A DNA stretch of 64,000 nt from Pandoraea terrae (GTDB taxonomy: Bacteria; Pseudomonadota; Gammaproteobacteria; Burkholderiales; Burkholderiaceae), in NCBI RefSeq assembly GCF_902459695.1, contig NZ_CABPRZ010000007.1:124001-188000 (forward strand). Reading direction: 5' to 3'. The notes under the pieces are model-generated. The model was given only the letters and a program-made list of their open reading frames with translations, did no database searches and was not told where the DNA came from. The position numbers were made by a program, and so were the translations under genes. Below, one piece after another: positions 1 through 8,270 of the stretch; the stretch's first letter is position 1; every line of letters begins with the position of its first letter.

Positions 1-547
1 ATCCAGCAATGAACCGCCGTGATTCGACGAAACCGAGCATGATCGGCCAGATGGTCCGCTCCGACACGGCCCCGTTTTGATCCGTGTACATGATGTACAT
101 CTTGCGCTGCTCGCGCATTGCTCGTCGGACCCGCACCAAATCGACGCCAGCTGTGTCCTCCTTTTTGCGCCCAATATAGAGCGCATCATCGTCCAAGACC
201 CGCCTCGTCTCAGGAGGAAGCACCCCGCCGATTTTGGCGAGCGCGTTCTGGGCAGCGAGCGCTAAAGCATCGTCAGTCTGGCGGCTGACCCACTGTGCGC
301 CTGCTACGAGCGCTTGCAATTCTTCCTCTGTGAATGACAGAGGTGGCAGAAGGAATCCCGGTCGCAGTATGTAGCCGACGCCTGGTGCGCCATCGATATC
401 GGCGCCCATGGCTTGTAGCGTGGCGATGTCACGACGGATCGTGCGCAGCGACACACCAGTCTCGCGCGCAAGTACTTCGCCGGACACCGTTCCACGGTGT
501 CGGCGCAGCACCTGCATGAGGTCGAATAATCGGTGGCTTCGTGACAC
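1..547 (-). CDS. WYL-domain HTH transcriptional regulator (YafY type), 3' end outside window
   Basis: The minus-strand frame read from a GTG at 547 runs open to the window edge, so only the first 182 codons are visible. The N-terminus (SRSHRLFDLMQVLRRHRG, then SLRTIRRDIATLQAMGADID) is the helix-turn-helix typical of DeoR/YafY-like regulators. The part after residue 85 matches the linker leading to the ligand-sensing WYL domain. The stop of the upstream oxidoreductase lies 2 bp before the GTG, so it is probably translated as the last gene of a three-gene operon (NTF2-like, MDR, regulator). Such regulators often control their own operon; this is inference. An alternative TTG start lies two codons upstream. 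Confidence 0.8.
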   Translation of the reverse strand, partial: MSRSHRLFDLMQVLRRHRGTVSGEVLARETGVSLRTIRRDIATLQAMGADIDGAPGVGYILRPGFLLPPLSFTEEELQALVAGAQWVSRQTDDALALAAQNALAKIGGVLPPETRRVLDDDALYIGRKKEDTAGVDLVRVRRAMREQRKMYIMYTDQNGAVSERTIWPIMLGFVESRRFIAG

Positions 548-549
548 GC

Positions 550-1482
550 TCAATCCATTACTACGAGGCCTTTCCCTCCGAGCTTGCAGCCCGCTTCAAG
601 AGCGGTGATTAGTTGGATCGCTTCGCTCAGGGGCACGATCTCGGCGACCGGGAGTTGAAGTTTCCCTTCCTTGGCGGCACGGGCAAGCCCATCGAGAATG
701 TCGGCCCTCGGGGTACAGACAATCGGCTTCAGTTGTCGGTTGAAGATCGAACGAATGAACTTGCCCAGGGTTGGGACAATGTCCAAGAATACGCCATCCT
801 TGCTCAGTAGGCTGAGGCCCTGTGCGGTCTGCATTGTGGCGGCCGTGTCGTAGACCACATCAAAACGTTCTCCGATCTTCGACAGATCGGTTGTCCGATA
901 GTCGTAGACAGCTTGAAGGCCGAGAGAGCGTGCCCTTTCCATTGCCCGTGCGCTGCAACTGCCCGAGACTGTCGCTCCCAGCATCTGCGCGATCTGCACA
1001 GCTGCTTCGCCCACCGCACCGGTACAGCCATTGACGAAGACACGCTTCCCGGTCGCCAGCTTCGCCTTGTCTACCAAGCCATTCCACGCCGTGACGCCCG
1101 GGGTGCCGAGGCAAGCCGCATCCTCGAAGGAAACGTTGTCAGGCTTATGGGCCAGGAACGTTTCGTTGGTGACCACAGCATGGCCGAGCGCGCCGCTTTC
1201 CTTGATGCGGGCAAGACCGAACACGGCGTCACCGGGCTTGAAGCGCGTCACGCCGGGACCTACCGAGATCGCCGTCCCGGAGAAGTCACTCCCCATCGCA
1301 CGCGGGAAAACTTTTCCCGTGATCATCTTTAGATAGCCGTTACGTACCTTCCAGTCGATTGGGTTGATTGCAGCAAACTTGACCTTCACCGCCACTTCGC
1401 CTTTGCCCGGTGTGGTCAGCTCGAAGTTTTCGAGCCGCATTAGCTCCGGGCCACCGTACTTTTCGTATTGAATGCGCTTCAT
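550..1482 (-). CDS. MDR-superfamily NAD(P)-dependent oxidoreductase (quinone reductase-like)
   Basis: 310 aa, the usual size for zinc-independent medium-chain reductases. The N-terminal GroES-like half (MKRIQYEKYGGPELM, AAINPIDWKVRNGYLK) is followed by the Rossmann half with GTPGVTAWNGL and the nucleotide-binding turn NGCTGAVG near residue 152. I see no structural-zinc cysteine cluster, which supports the quinone oxidoreductase/enoyl reductase branch over alcohol dehydrogenase. The predicted role is cytosolic NADPH-dependent reduction of an activated C=C or a quinone; the substrate is unknown. It sits 22 bp after the NTF2-like gene and 2 bp before the WYL regulator. Confidence 0.88.
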   Translation of the reverse strand: MKRIQYEKYGGPELMRLENFELTTPGKGEVAVKVKFAAINPIDWKVRNGYLKMITGKVFPRAMGSDFSGTAISVGPGVTRFKPGDAVFGLARIKESGALGHAVVTNETFLAHKPDNVSFEDAACLGTPGVTAWNGLVDKAKLATGKRVFVNGCTGAVGEAAVQIAQMLGATVSGSCSARAMERARSLGLQAVYDYRTTDLSKIGERFDVVYDTAATMQTAQGLSLLSKDGVFLDIVPTLGKFIRSIFNRQLKPIVCTPRADILDGLARAAKEGKLQLPVAEIVPLSEAIQLITALEAGCKLGGKGLVVMD

Positions 1483-1504
1483 GGCAGGCCGTTCCCTGAT
1501 GCTG

Positions 1505-1882
1505 TCAGTGAGGCTGAACCGTTGTCATGTAAGCGGCAAACGGCGTGGCGTCGTAGATAACATTGGTAACGGCGAGCTTGCCGTCCTTGACCTTGATGAG
1601 TTCGGCGGTGACGGCGTGTGGAACCGGGTGGGTTTCCGCGTCGTAGACCACCACGGCCTGTTCGTCATCGCCATAGACGGCGAGAATGGTCAGGTTCGTG
1701 ATCATTTGGGCGAAGCCGTCATGGAAGGCCCGGAACCGTTCGAGACCAGCCGTTTGTCCGATGGGCGACGTACAGACGATATCTTCTGCCGAGATCGACA
1801 AGATCGTGTCGACATCCCTGTTGGCGATGGCTTCGACATAGGTACGGGCAATTTCCTGAGCCTTACCGTTAGTTTTGGACAT
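1505..1882 (-). CDS. NTF2-like / SnoaL-like small protein
   Basis: 125 aa. An N-terminal helix (AQEIARTYVEAIANRDVDTI) is followed by a beta-rich region ending DGKLAVTNVIYDATPF, the pattern of the NTF2-like cone fold used by SnoaL cyclases, steroid isomerases and many proteins of unknown role. It has a good ribosome site (AAGGAAACC just before the ATG). It is first in the minus-strand operon with the MDR reductase and the WYL regulator, so it may act on the same small molecule. No catalytic residues can be assigned from sequence alone. Confidence 0.8.
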   Translation of the reverse strand: MSKTNGKAQEIARTYVEAIANRDVDTILSISAEDIVCTSPIGQTAGLERFRAFHDGFAQMITNLTILAVYGDDEQAVVVYDAETHPVPHAVTAELIKVKDGKLAVTNVIYDATPFAAYMTTVQPH

Positions 1883-2527
1883 GATGGTTTCCTTCTGTTG
1901 AGTAAGAAAACTCAGTCTAAGCCACCATAGGGACAGATTCTGGCACCATTGTTTAAGTAAGGCCGCTTAGCTTGTTAGCCAGAAACCGTCCCTCAAGCCA
2001 AAGGACATCTGGGTTATAACGGACATTGGATTCCTCAACGTCAGCTCCCCGGCAGTTTGTGTGAACGCGAACTTCCGGCCAGGAAGTGTCATTCGCTCCC
2101 CGGACACTCAGAGGTCGGCTCCGCCCGGTAAGCAGCCGTTCCAGTCCGCGACGATGAACGCTGCACCCTAGCGACCATCGGGCAGGACCATCTTCACGAA
2201 ATTTCCTGCCTCAACATATTGTGAGTTGCAAATCTCTTCCGCAACCTCGCCAAGCACGCGTAGAGCCGCGCCCAGCAAGGATCCGCGGCCCAGCTGCACG
2301 GCCGGCGACGGGATTACATCAGCCTGGACGAGGTGGAGCGAATCCTCCTGTAGGTCCGTAGGCTCGGAAATGCCCCGCGGTTCTCAACGGTGTGCGTACT
2401 GAAGCCACGTCACCATGCTCTTCTCGCCCGCACGGATGCCGTAGATGCCGGCGATCGTGAACCTTTCATTGCTTGGTCGACTCCAAAATAGTGGAGCGGC
2501 GTCGACAATTGTTGCAGGAGACGATCA
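1883..2527. other. Decayed intergenic region without an intact gene
   Basis: No full-length gene is supported over these 645 bases. The first part holds the promoter region of the minus-strand operon. Positions 2168-2503 on the minus strand show coding-like stretches broken by a stop (separate entry). The last 40 bases hold the leader and ribosome site (GCAGGAG) of the small secreted protein that follows. Confidence 0.6.
2168..2503 (-). pseudogene. Possible decayed gene fragment, family not recognised
   Basis: Read on the minus strand, a frame reaches a TGA at 2384-2386 after the coding-like segment FTIAGIYGIRAGEKSMVTWL. The same frame then continues for 71 codons with a natural composition (including LGRGSLLGAALRVLGEVAEE) to a TAG at 2168-2170. 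No ATG or ribosome site starts either part. This looks like the C-terminal debris of one or two genes. I could not name the family; the first segment faintly recalls the end of NTF2-like proteins. Confidence 0.3.
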
Positions 2528-3040
2528 ATGGTCATTTCGCGGGGCGTTCTCGTGGCATGTTCGGTTTGCCTGCTTTACGGTGGAGTGATGCCAGCTTCGG
2601 TGGCAACCGCAAACGGGGCCGAGTCCAGACTTGACTCGATCCGACTCGTCGGTACTGGGTACAACGCGGGGAAGATCGGTAAAGCGATTTTGGTGGCGGA
2701 GGGCGACAAGACTGAGGTCCACCTTATGCTTAGCGGCGTGCCAAGTGGCACTTCCCTGCCGGTCCATCTTTACCCGTACATTTACGAAGGGACATGCAGC
2801 AGCCACAAATTGAAGGCACGATATGCGCTGACCGATCATGTGCTGGCCGATTCAATCATTCGGCCACGGGCGATTGGTGCGTTCCGTGGGCCAGTTCAGC
2901 TATCACAAAGAATACCCGTGGCTTTCGAAACGATTCGTGCAACCCAGTATGCGATTAGCGTTCGAACCAGTCCGGCGGATGGCAATCTGGAAATCTTTTG
3001 TGGCGATAACTCGTTTAACTTGAGCCAACGAAGAAAGTGA
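2528..3040 (+). CDS. Small secreted protein of unknown function
   Basis: 170 aa. The N-terminus (MVISRGVLVACSVCLLYGG, ending PASVATANGA) is a Sec signal peptide with likely cleavage after an ANGA-type site near residue 31, giving a mature protein of about 140 aa. The body is beta-rich, with a VHLMLSGVPSGTSLPVHLYPY segment, and has two cysteines (EGTCSSHKL, LEIFCGDN) that could pair in the periplasm. The layout recalls small CHRD-like or copper/zinc SOD-like periplasmic folds, but no metal motif is present, so I assign no function. A strong ribosome site (GCAGGAG) precedes the ATG. It is isolated, with decayed DNA on both sides. Confidence 0.7.
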   Translation: MVISRGVLVACSVCLLYGGVMPASVATANGAESRLDSIRLVGTGYNAGKIGKAILVAEGDKTEVHLMLSGVPSGTSLPVHLYPYIYEGTCSSHKLKARYALTDHVLADSIIRPRAIGAFRGPVQLSQRIPVAFETIRATQYAISVRTSPADGNLEIFCGDNSFNLSQRRK

Positions 3041-3153
3041 GTTGCCGGGTTGTCACCACAGGCCGAACGGTAGCTGTGTATGGGGTTGGTTTCGCGCGGT
3101 CGGGGGGAGCGGCTATCAGCGCCGTAAGCGGCATTCCGAGGCCGCATTGACAC

Positions 3154-3243
3154 TCAGAACTGGATTTCAGCGAGCCGCTGATTGACGAGATCCAGATCAA
3201 AGGCGTCGGGATCGAAGCTGCCACCGCACCCATTCAAGCATCT
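3154..3243 (-). pseudogene. C-terminal remnant resembling a plasmid pRiA4b ORF-3 family protein
   Basis: The minus-strand frame ending at the TGA 3154-3156 reads GGSFDPDAFDLDLVNQRLAE just before its stop. A gapless FDPxAFDLxxVNxRL ending is characteristic, from memory, of pRiA4b ORF-3-like proteins, which often travel with insertion elements. Upstream of about 3243 the frame loses similarity and becomes the antisense of the IS30 fragment, so the gene is cut there. About 28 codons remain. Confidence 0.45.
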
Positions 3244-3260
3244 AGCAAAGACCCCGGATC

Positions 3261-3480
3261 TTTTACACGGAAGCCCAGAAGGCAGTGATGTGGGAGCGTT
3301 GGCAGAAAGGCGAGTCGCTCCAGCGGATTGCCCAACTGTTTGGTCGAAACCACTCGTCGGTCCAGGGGATTCTGGTTGAGACGGGCGGAATTCGTCCCGC
3401 ACAACGACATCGCTCCCAGCTGGCGCTCACGCTGGCGGAGCGCGAAGTGATATCACGCGCATTGGTCGCTGGCCACTCGC
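3261..3480 (+). mobile_element. IS30-family transposase, N-terminal remnant
   Basis: The plus-strand frame from 3261 reads YTEAQKAVMWERWQKGESLQ, then RIAQLFGRNHSSVQGILVET, then GGIRP and RSQLALTLAEREVISRALVAG. This is the first helix-turn-helix region of IS30-type transposases, which normally continue with a second HTH and a DDE catalytic domain of about 250 more residues. Here the match stops at GHS near 3480 and the frame runs into unrelated sequence. No catalytic domain or clear terminal inverted repeats are visible, so this is a dead fragment. It abuts the end of the TolB/TPR regulator gene. Confidence 0.75.
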
Positions 3481-3506
3481 TTCTTGATTGGCTCTGCGAA
3501 ACCCAT

Positions 3507-5090
3507 CTATTCGGGCAGCCCTGCGCTTCGCAGACCGTCCATCAAGGTGGCGAGATTCTCCGGCCGGCAGATCGGTAGCCAATCTGTGAGATTGGAGAGA
3601 CGCAACGTAGGGTCGATCTGGCGCAAATGATCCATCGCGCGCTGTGCGTCGGCCGTCCGGTCGGTAAGTGCATAGCTTGCCGCCAGGATGGCGACCACCA
3701 GCAGAAAACTCGGCAAATCCCGGAATGCTTTCTCCGCCCATGACGACGCAGCGTCAAAGCGCCCCAAGAAGAGATGCGCGGCCGCCATTCCGGCTTGCAT
3801 TCTATACAGCTCCGGGTCGAGGGGGCTCAAACGCATGGCGTGTGTAAAGTACTCGATGGCTGCGTCAGTTTCCCCGTACCAGAGTCTGAGAAATGCGCCG
3901 AGGAACCACGCCGCTGCGAGGTTGGGATTGAGCACGAGTGCCTTGTCCAGCAATGCGATGCCGCCATGGAGGTCCCCGGCAAGATGGGCAAGCGCATGCC
4001 CACCTCTGGTGAGAGCGACCGCATCGCCCTTGCCCAACTCCACGGCCCGGCGAGCCAGTCGGGCTCCCTCCGCCATCTCCAGTGGACCATCAGTCATCCA
4101 GTGATTGACCTTTCGCCAACAATGACACCACGCTGCCATCGCGTAGGCCGACGCAAAATCCGGATCGAACTCGATTGCCTTATGAAAGAGCGGCAGCGCT
4201 TGGTTGATGGTCTCCCTGGTTCCGAGATGAAGCTTGGCCATTCCGCGCAGATAATAATCATAGGCGTCAAGGCTTTCGGTCGGCTTGTGCCCTGCACGCT
4301 CGATCTCCGCCCGCTCAAGCTGCGGCGCAATCGCACCGACCACACTCTCGGTAATCTGGTCTTGCAGCTTGAAGATGTCTCCAAGCACACCTTCGAAGCG
4401 GCCCGCCCAGTGATGCCCCCCGGTTGTTGCATCGATCAGTTGTCCCGTGATGCGGACGCGATTTTTTGCTTTGCGCCAACTACCTTCCAGCACGTAGCGA
4501 ACGCCCAACTCGCGGCCGACCTGTTTCACGTCAACCACACGATCCTTGTAGGTAAAGCTCGAGTTGCGTGAGACGACGAACAGCCAGCGATACCGCGACA
4601 ACGCCGCGATGATGTCCTCTACCACGCCGTCGGCCAAGTAGTCTTGCTCCAGGTCTCCGCTCAGATTCACGAACGGCAATACTGCGATGGACGGTTTGGC
4701 CGGCAGGGCCGGCGCGGACTCTGCAACTTCAACCGATCTGGCGGACTCGGGCTCGGGTAAGCCAGCGCCATCCAATGACTTGGCTTGCGTGACGTCGGCG
4801 GCGAACCGGAATCCCTTGCGGGCAACCGTTCGAATCACGCGCTGTTGATGGCCGTTGTCGCCGACGGCCTTGCGCACCGCGTTAATGTGACTGGCCAGGG
4901 TCGACTCCGAGACGATGCGGCCGCCCCATACGTGATCGATCAGGTCGGCTCTGCTGACGACACGCTCGCGCTGATCTGCCAGGTAGGCCAGCAGGTCGAA
5001 GACTTTGGGTGCAATTCCAACGGCCAGTGAGGCCCGGAAAAGTTCCCTCCGGTCCAAGTCGAGCACACAGTCGTCAAACACTAACAGCAT
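3507..5090 (-). CDS. Winged-helix regulator with TolB-like and TPR domains
   Basis: 527 aa. Residues 1-100 form an OmpR/PhoB-type winged helix (FDLLAYLADQRERVVSRADL, then TLASHINAVRKAVGDN). Residues about 130-260 are a TolB-like N-terminal domain (PSIAVLPFVNLSGDLEQDYL, VRYVLEGSWRK, ITGQLIDATTGGHHWAGRF). Residues 265-500 are tetratricopeptide-like helices. The protein has no transmembrane segment, unlike CadC. It starts 236 bp from, and divergent to, the SDR/AhpD-like gene pair, so it probably controls them and itself; this is inference. Its 3' end lies 27 bp from the IS30 remnant, so the element truncated the intergenic space but not the gene. Confidence 0.85.
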   Translation of the reverse strand: MLLVFDDCVLDLDRRELFRASLAVGIAPKVFDLLAYLADQRERVVSRADLIDHVWGGRIVSESTLASHINAVRKAVGDNGHQQRVIRTVARKGFRFAADVTQAKSLDGAGLPEPESARSVEVAESAPALPAKPSIAVLPFVNLSGDLEQDYLADGVVEDIIAALSRYRWLFVVSRNSSFTYKDRVVDVKQVGRELGVRYVLEGSWRKAKNRVRITGQLIDATTGGHHWAGRFEGVLGDIFKLQDQITESVVGAIAPQLERAEIERAGHKPTESLDAYDYYLRGMAKLHLGTRETINQALPLFHKAIEFDPDFASAYAMAAWCHCWRKVNHWMTDGPLEMAEGARLARRAVELGKGDAVALTRGGHALAHLAGDLHGGIALLDKALVLNPNLAAAWFLGAFLRLWYGETDAAIEYFTHAMRLSPLDPELYRMQAGMAAAHLFLGRFDAASSWAEKAFRDLPSFLLVVAILAASYALTDRTADAQRAMDHLRQIDPTLRLSNLTDWLPICRPENLATLMDGLRSAGLPE

Positions 5091-5326
5091 TCAGGGCCCC
5101 TGCTTCCGTGCGCGTGCCGAGCACGTGACCAAAGCGACCGAACGTCGACTGCCGGCCAGTCGACGCCACCGATAGCACGGTAACGGCGCGTGTTTTTGGA
5201 CAAATACACAAGCCAAATTCAATGGAAACCCAAGGTGTCGGCAAGGTATTCCGCCCGGCCGCCAAGCATACTACATACATCGATCGCCGCAATGCAGATG
5301 ATCGACGCTTAATCGAGGAGCAGAGC

Positions 5327-6082
5327 ATGAAAATAGTCGTTATTGGCGGTAGCGGCCTTATCGGGTCGAACATCGTAAACAGGCTACGTCACAATGGTCA
5401 TGAGACGGTGGCGGCATCGCCTCGAACCGGCGTGAACACGCTCACCGGGCAAGGGCTGGCTGAAACACTTGCTGGCGCCCAAGTCGTCGTCGACGTGGCA
5501 AACTCCCCGTCATTCGAAGACCGGGCCGTATTGGAATTCTTCGAAACGTCTGGCCGAAATCTGCTTGCCGCCGAAGCCGACGCTGGCGTGGAGCATCACG
5601 TCGCGCTCTCGGTTGTCGGCACCGATCGCCTTCCCGAAAGCGGCTACATGCGTGCAAAATTCGCCCAGGAAAACCTGATCAAGGCGTCGAAGATTCCCTA
5701 CACCATCCTGCGCTCGACGCAGTTCTTCGAGTTCATCGAGAGCATTATCAATTCGGGCGCAGACGGCGGTACGATTCGCCTTTCGCCCGCCCTTATACAA
5801 CCCATCGCAGCGGATGACGTCTCGGCTGTGTTGGCCGATCTCGCGGTCGGGGCACCGGAGAATGGCATCGTTGAGGTGGCCGGACCAGACCGCTTCCCTC
5901 TCGACGAGCTTGCGCGCAAGTTTCTCGCCGCGCGGGAAGACAAGCGCGAAGTCATCGCCGACGTTCATGCGCGCTACTTCGGCAGCGAGTTGAATGATCG
6001 ATCGCTGGTTGCCGGTGATAACCCGCGCATTGGCTCGACACGTTTCCAAAACTGGCTCATCCGCTCATCGGCGCAAGAATGA
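5327..6082 (+). CDS. NmrA-type SDR family oxidoreductase / NAD(P)-binding protein
   Basis: 251 aa from the ATG at 5327, chosen because GAGGAG sits 7 bases upstream and the nucleotide-binding loop starts at once (MKIVVIGGSGLIGSNIVNRL). An upstream in-frame ATG at 5222 would add 35 unconserved residues. The GGSGLIG loop, SVVGTDRLPESGYMRAKFAQ and YTILRSTQFFEF are typical of atypical SDRs of the NmrA/ycf39 group, which bind NAD(P)H and may be redox sensors or reductases. The following AhpD-like gene is 124 bp downstream on the same strand. Confidence 0.85.
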   Translation: MKIVVIGGSGLIGSNIVNRLRHNGHETVAASPRTGVNTLTGQGLAETLAGAQVVVDVANSPSFEDRAVLEFFETSGRNLLAAEADAGVEHHVALSVVGTDRLPESGYMRAKFAQENLIKASKIPYTILRSTQFFEFIESIINSGADGGTIRLSPALIQPIAADDVSAVLADLAVGAPENGIVEVAGPDRFPLDELARKFLAAREDKREVIADVHARYFGSELNDRSLVAGDNPRIGSTRFQNWLIRSSAQE

Positions 6083-6206
6083 CCCAGCGGCTCATGGACC
6101 GCGCCGTCCCGCGCTCCCTGCCGAGGTGCCGCGGTGCGCCAGCCAGGCAATAGCGGCTGGACGCAATCATCACTTACCTACGTTCTTCTCACAATGAGGC
6201 TTCACC

Positions 6207-6686
6207 ATGACACAGCGCATCGATTACATGAAGCAATCCCCCGAGCTGTTCAAGAAATTCGTCGAGTTCAGCCTTGCCCTCAAGCAGTCCGCCATTGAGG
6301 AGTCTATTCGCGATCTCGTGGATATCAGGGCGTCGCAGATCAACGGCTGCGCGTTCTGCGTGGACATGCACGTCAAGGAAGCCACGATGCATGGCGAGCG
6401 TCCGCTCAGGCTGCATCATATCGCCACCTGGCGCGAGTCTACGCTGTTCAGTCCGCGCGAACGCGCTGCCTTGGCGTGGACCGAAATCCTGACCCAGATT
6501 CCCGCCCAGGGCGTGCCTGATGACGTCTATGAGCGTGTTCGTACGCACCTGTCCGAGAAGGAATTGTCCGATCTGACCTTCCTGGTGATGTCGATCAATG
6601 CCTGGAATCGCGTCAACGTGGGCTTCCGGCTCGTACCGGGCGCATACGACAAGGCATTCGGCGTGGACAAGGCCGGCCTGTCCTGA
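6207..6686 (+). CDS. Carboxymuconolactone decarboxylase / AhpD-like protein
   Basis: 159 aa. The motif NGCAFCVDMHVKEA carries the CxxC pair and the downstream histidine of AhpD-type alkylhydroperoxidase proteins, with an EExxR-like helix before it (EESIRDLVDIRASQ). Such proteins form small helical oligomers that use the CxxC/His relay to reduce peroxides, or act in aromatic catabolism without it. With the CxxC intact, a peroxidase-like role is more likely. It follows the NmrA-type gene, and a broken cupin gene begins at its stop codon, a combination common in stress or detoxification operons. Confidence 0.88.
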   Translation: MTQRIDYMKQSPELFKKFVEFSLALKQSAIEESIRDLVDIRASQINGCAFCVDMHVKEATMHGERPLRLHHIATWRESTLFSPRERAALAWTEILTQIPAQGVPDDVYERVRTHLSEKELSDLTFLVMSINAWNRVNVGFRLVPGAYDKAFGVDKAGLS

Positions 6687-6808
6687 TCAGGCATCGGCAC
6701 AATGCGCACGCGTTCGTTTATGTGCTGGAGGGTTCGATTGTGATGGGACTGCGCGGCGGCAAATCTGTCGCCCTGACTCCGAACGGGCGGGTAACGCCGT
6801 ATGGGTGA
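6686..6808 (+). pseudogene. Cupin-domain gene remnant
   Basis: Starting at the last base of the AhpD-like stop, a frame reads RHRHNAHAFVYVLEGSIVMG, then LRGGKSVALTPNGR, and ends at the TGA 6806-6808. HxH, a downstream H and YVLEGSIVM form cupin motif 1, which binds a metal in this fold. The usual N-terminal ~40 residues and the whole second cupin motif are missing, so only about 40 codons of a roughly 130-codon gene remain. An internal deletion on both sides is the simplest explanation. Confidence 0.65.
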
Positions 6809-6875
6809 GGGGCGCGCTGCTTTAGGCGCATCCCTCTCAAACGCCATGTCAGTTGCTATTGCTGCTACAACTAAC

Positions 6876-7283
6876 TCACTGACGTGCTTCAACGTGCTTG
6901 GCGAAATTATTCAGGATGGCCTGCCATCCCTGGCGCTGTTGTTCCACAGGATTTTCGGACTCACCATCGAACGTGACGCGCACCGTGACACCGTCTGCGC
7001 CGGTAATGAACTCGACTACACCAGCACGGTCTCCGAACGAATACTCAATCAACTCGTTAGGGACTATCTTTGTGTACGTTCCTGCGAAGTCAAAGCCGAA
7101 GCTACCGTCTTTGGCCTCCATGCGGGATGAAAACGCCCCACCCACGCGCAAATCGACAGTAGACTTGGTCGTGTGCCAATCCTCCGAAGCGGTATTCCAC
7201 TGCTTGATGTCGTCTGGCGTTATGTAGGCACTCCACACCTTGCTGATGGGAGCTTTGACAATCGTCTCAACGGTGATTTTCAT
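6876..7283 (-). CDS. SRPBCC / AHSA1-like domain protein
   Basis: 135 aa. It opens MKITVETIVKAPISKVWSAY, has TPDDIKQWN and VGGAFSSRMEAKDGSFGFDF in the middle, and ends GWQAILNNFAKHVEA. This is the Bet v1-like helix-grip layout of the AHSA1 (YndB-like) group, which binds hydrophobic ligands. No partner or ligand can be read from the sequence. It is a single gene preceded by an unusually AT-rich promoter region (7284-7440). Confidence 0.88.
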   Translation of the reverse strand: MKITVETIVKAPISKVWSAYITPDDIKQWNTASEDWHTTKSTVDLRVGGAFSSRMEAKDGSFGFDFAGTYTKIVPNELIEYSFGDRAGVVEFITGADGVTVRVTFDGESENPVEQQRQGWQAILNNFAKHVEARQ

Positions 7284-7448
7284 GATGTCACTCCTATGAG
7301 AACAACTAACCGTGTATATATGGACACGGAGGGCCGTATAAAAATTGATATTGATTTCGCTGGAAATGTTGCTCGAAGTATATGTTATTCATGTACTTTC
7401 TGTTTTTGCAATCAGTATAACGACTCAACTATGCCGGACACATTATCA
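7284..7448. promoter_or_regulatory. AT-rich intergenic region upstream of the SRPBCC gene
   Basis: This 165-bp gap between the SRPBCC gene start and the end of the anti-sigma gene is far richer in A and T than its surroundings (for example TGTATATATGGA near 7314 and GTATAAAAATTGATATTGAT near 7336). It must contain the promoter of the minus-strand SRPBCC gene. I could not fix the -35 and -10 boxes with confidence. Confidence 0.4.
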
Positions 7449-8270
7449 TCAGCCTGGCGTCCTCCCTGTCAACTGCTTGTACACGTTGTGCGACAACTCA
7501 AGCAGCACTTTACGGTCGATACCGCCCGAGACCGCATAGCCGAAGTTGCCGTCTACCCAATAGAAGACGCTGACCGGGCCATCCTGGTACAGCTTGAACG
7601 CCGTGGTGTTCGCGTTTACTTTCCTGTGCGAGATGGACAGCGTGACGCGCTCGCCCTTGCCATCGCGATACATGAACATGGCCATCGGACCGTCAGCGCC
7701 GGACAGTAACCGCCCCCCTGTTAGCTCGAACCCGCTATTCGAAAGGATCGGCGGATGTACGTCAGTGCCAAGCCTATTCGACAGCCACTGTACGAAATCC
7801 TGTTCCCGATCCGCGCCAATCCCGACCGGTCGGTCGACGGCGGGCATGTACACGACGTGCGCAATCGCCGCCCGCCGTGCAAACCCTTCTGCCCCGTCAG
7901 CACTGATCACGTGCGTATTGGCGTTGCTCGCGAGCTGGGCGACGTTGTTTTTGCCCACCTGCGCTCCCATGCCGATTCCCACGCCAAGCGCCAGCGCTGC
8001 CGCCATCCCCGCGAACTGCGGCCAATTCACTGCGTCGCGCCAACGCCGCCCGGCGGGCAACTGCAGACGCTTTGGCGTTGGCTCGCTCAGCACGGGGTCG
8101 TAGCGCTCGTGCAGCAGCGCGTTCAGCGAGAAATAGTCGCTGACTCTCGCCGCCAGTTCGGGATTGCGCTCAAGCGCGCGTTCCACGTCGAGGCGGCGCG
8201 CCTCTGACAGCGTGCCGTCCACGTAGGCGTGAATCTCTGCTTCGCTGATCGACGTTTCCTGTTCGTTCAT
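7449..8270 (-). CDS. Anti-sigma factor (membrane-anchored, partner of the ECF sigma factor)
   Basis: 273 aa. The N-terminal cytoplasmic region (SEAEIHAYVDGTLSEARRLD, then VERALERNPELAARVSDYF) matches the sigma-binding helices of proteobacterial anti-sigma factors. It lacks the His-x3-Cys-x2-Cys zinc motif, so it belongs to the zinc-free branch. One transmembrane helix follows near residue 90 (FAGMAAALALGVGIGMGAQV), then a periplasmic sensor domain of about 160 aa. Its ATG overlaps the sigma factor stop by 4 bp, the usual arrangement for a co-translated sigma/anti-sigma pair. Confidence 0.85.
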   Translation of the reverse strand: MNEQETSISEAEIHAYVDGTLSEARRLDVERALERNPELAARVSDYFSLNALLHERYDPVLSEPTPKRLQLPAGRRWRDAVNWPQFAGMAAALALGVGIGMGAQVGKNNVAQLASNANTHVISADGAEGFARRAAIAHVVYMPAVDRPVGIGADREQDFVQWLSNRLGTDVHPPILSNSGFELTGGRLLSGADGPMAMFMYRDGKGERVTLSISHRKVNANTTAFKLYQDGPVSVFYWVDGNFGYAVSGGIDRKVLLELSHNVYKQLTGRTPG

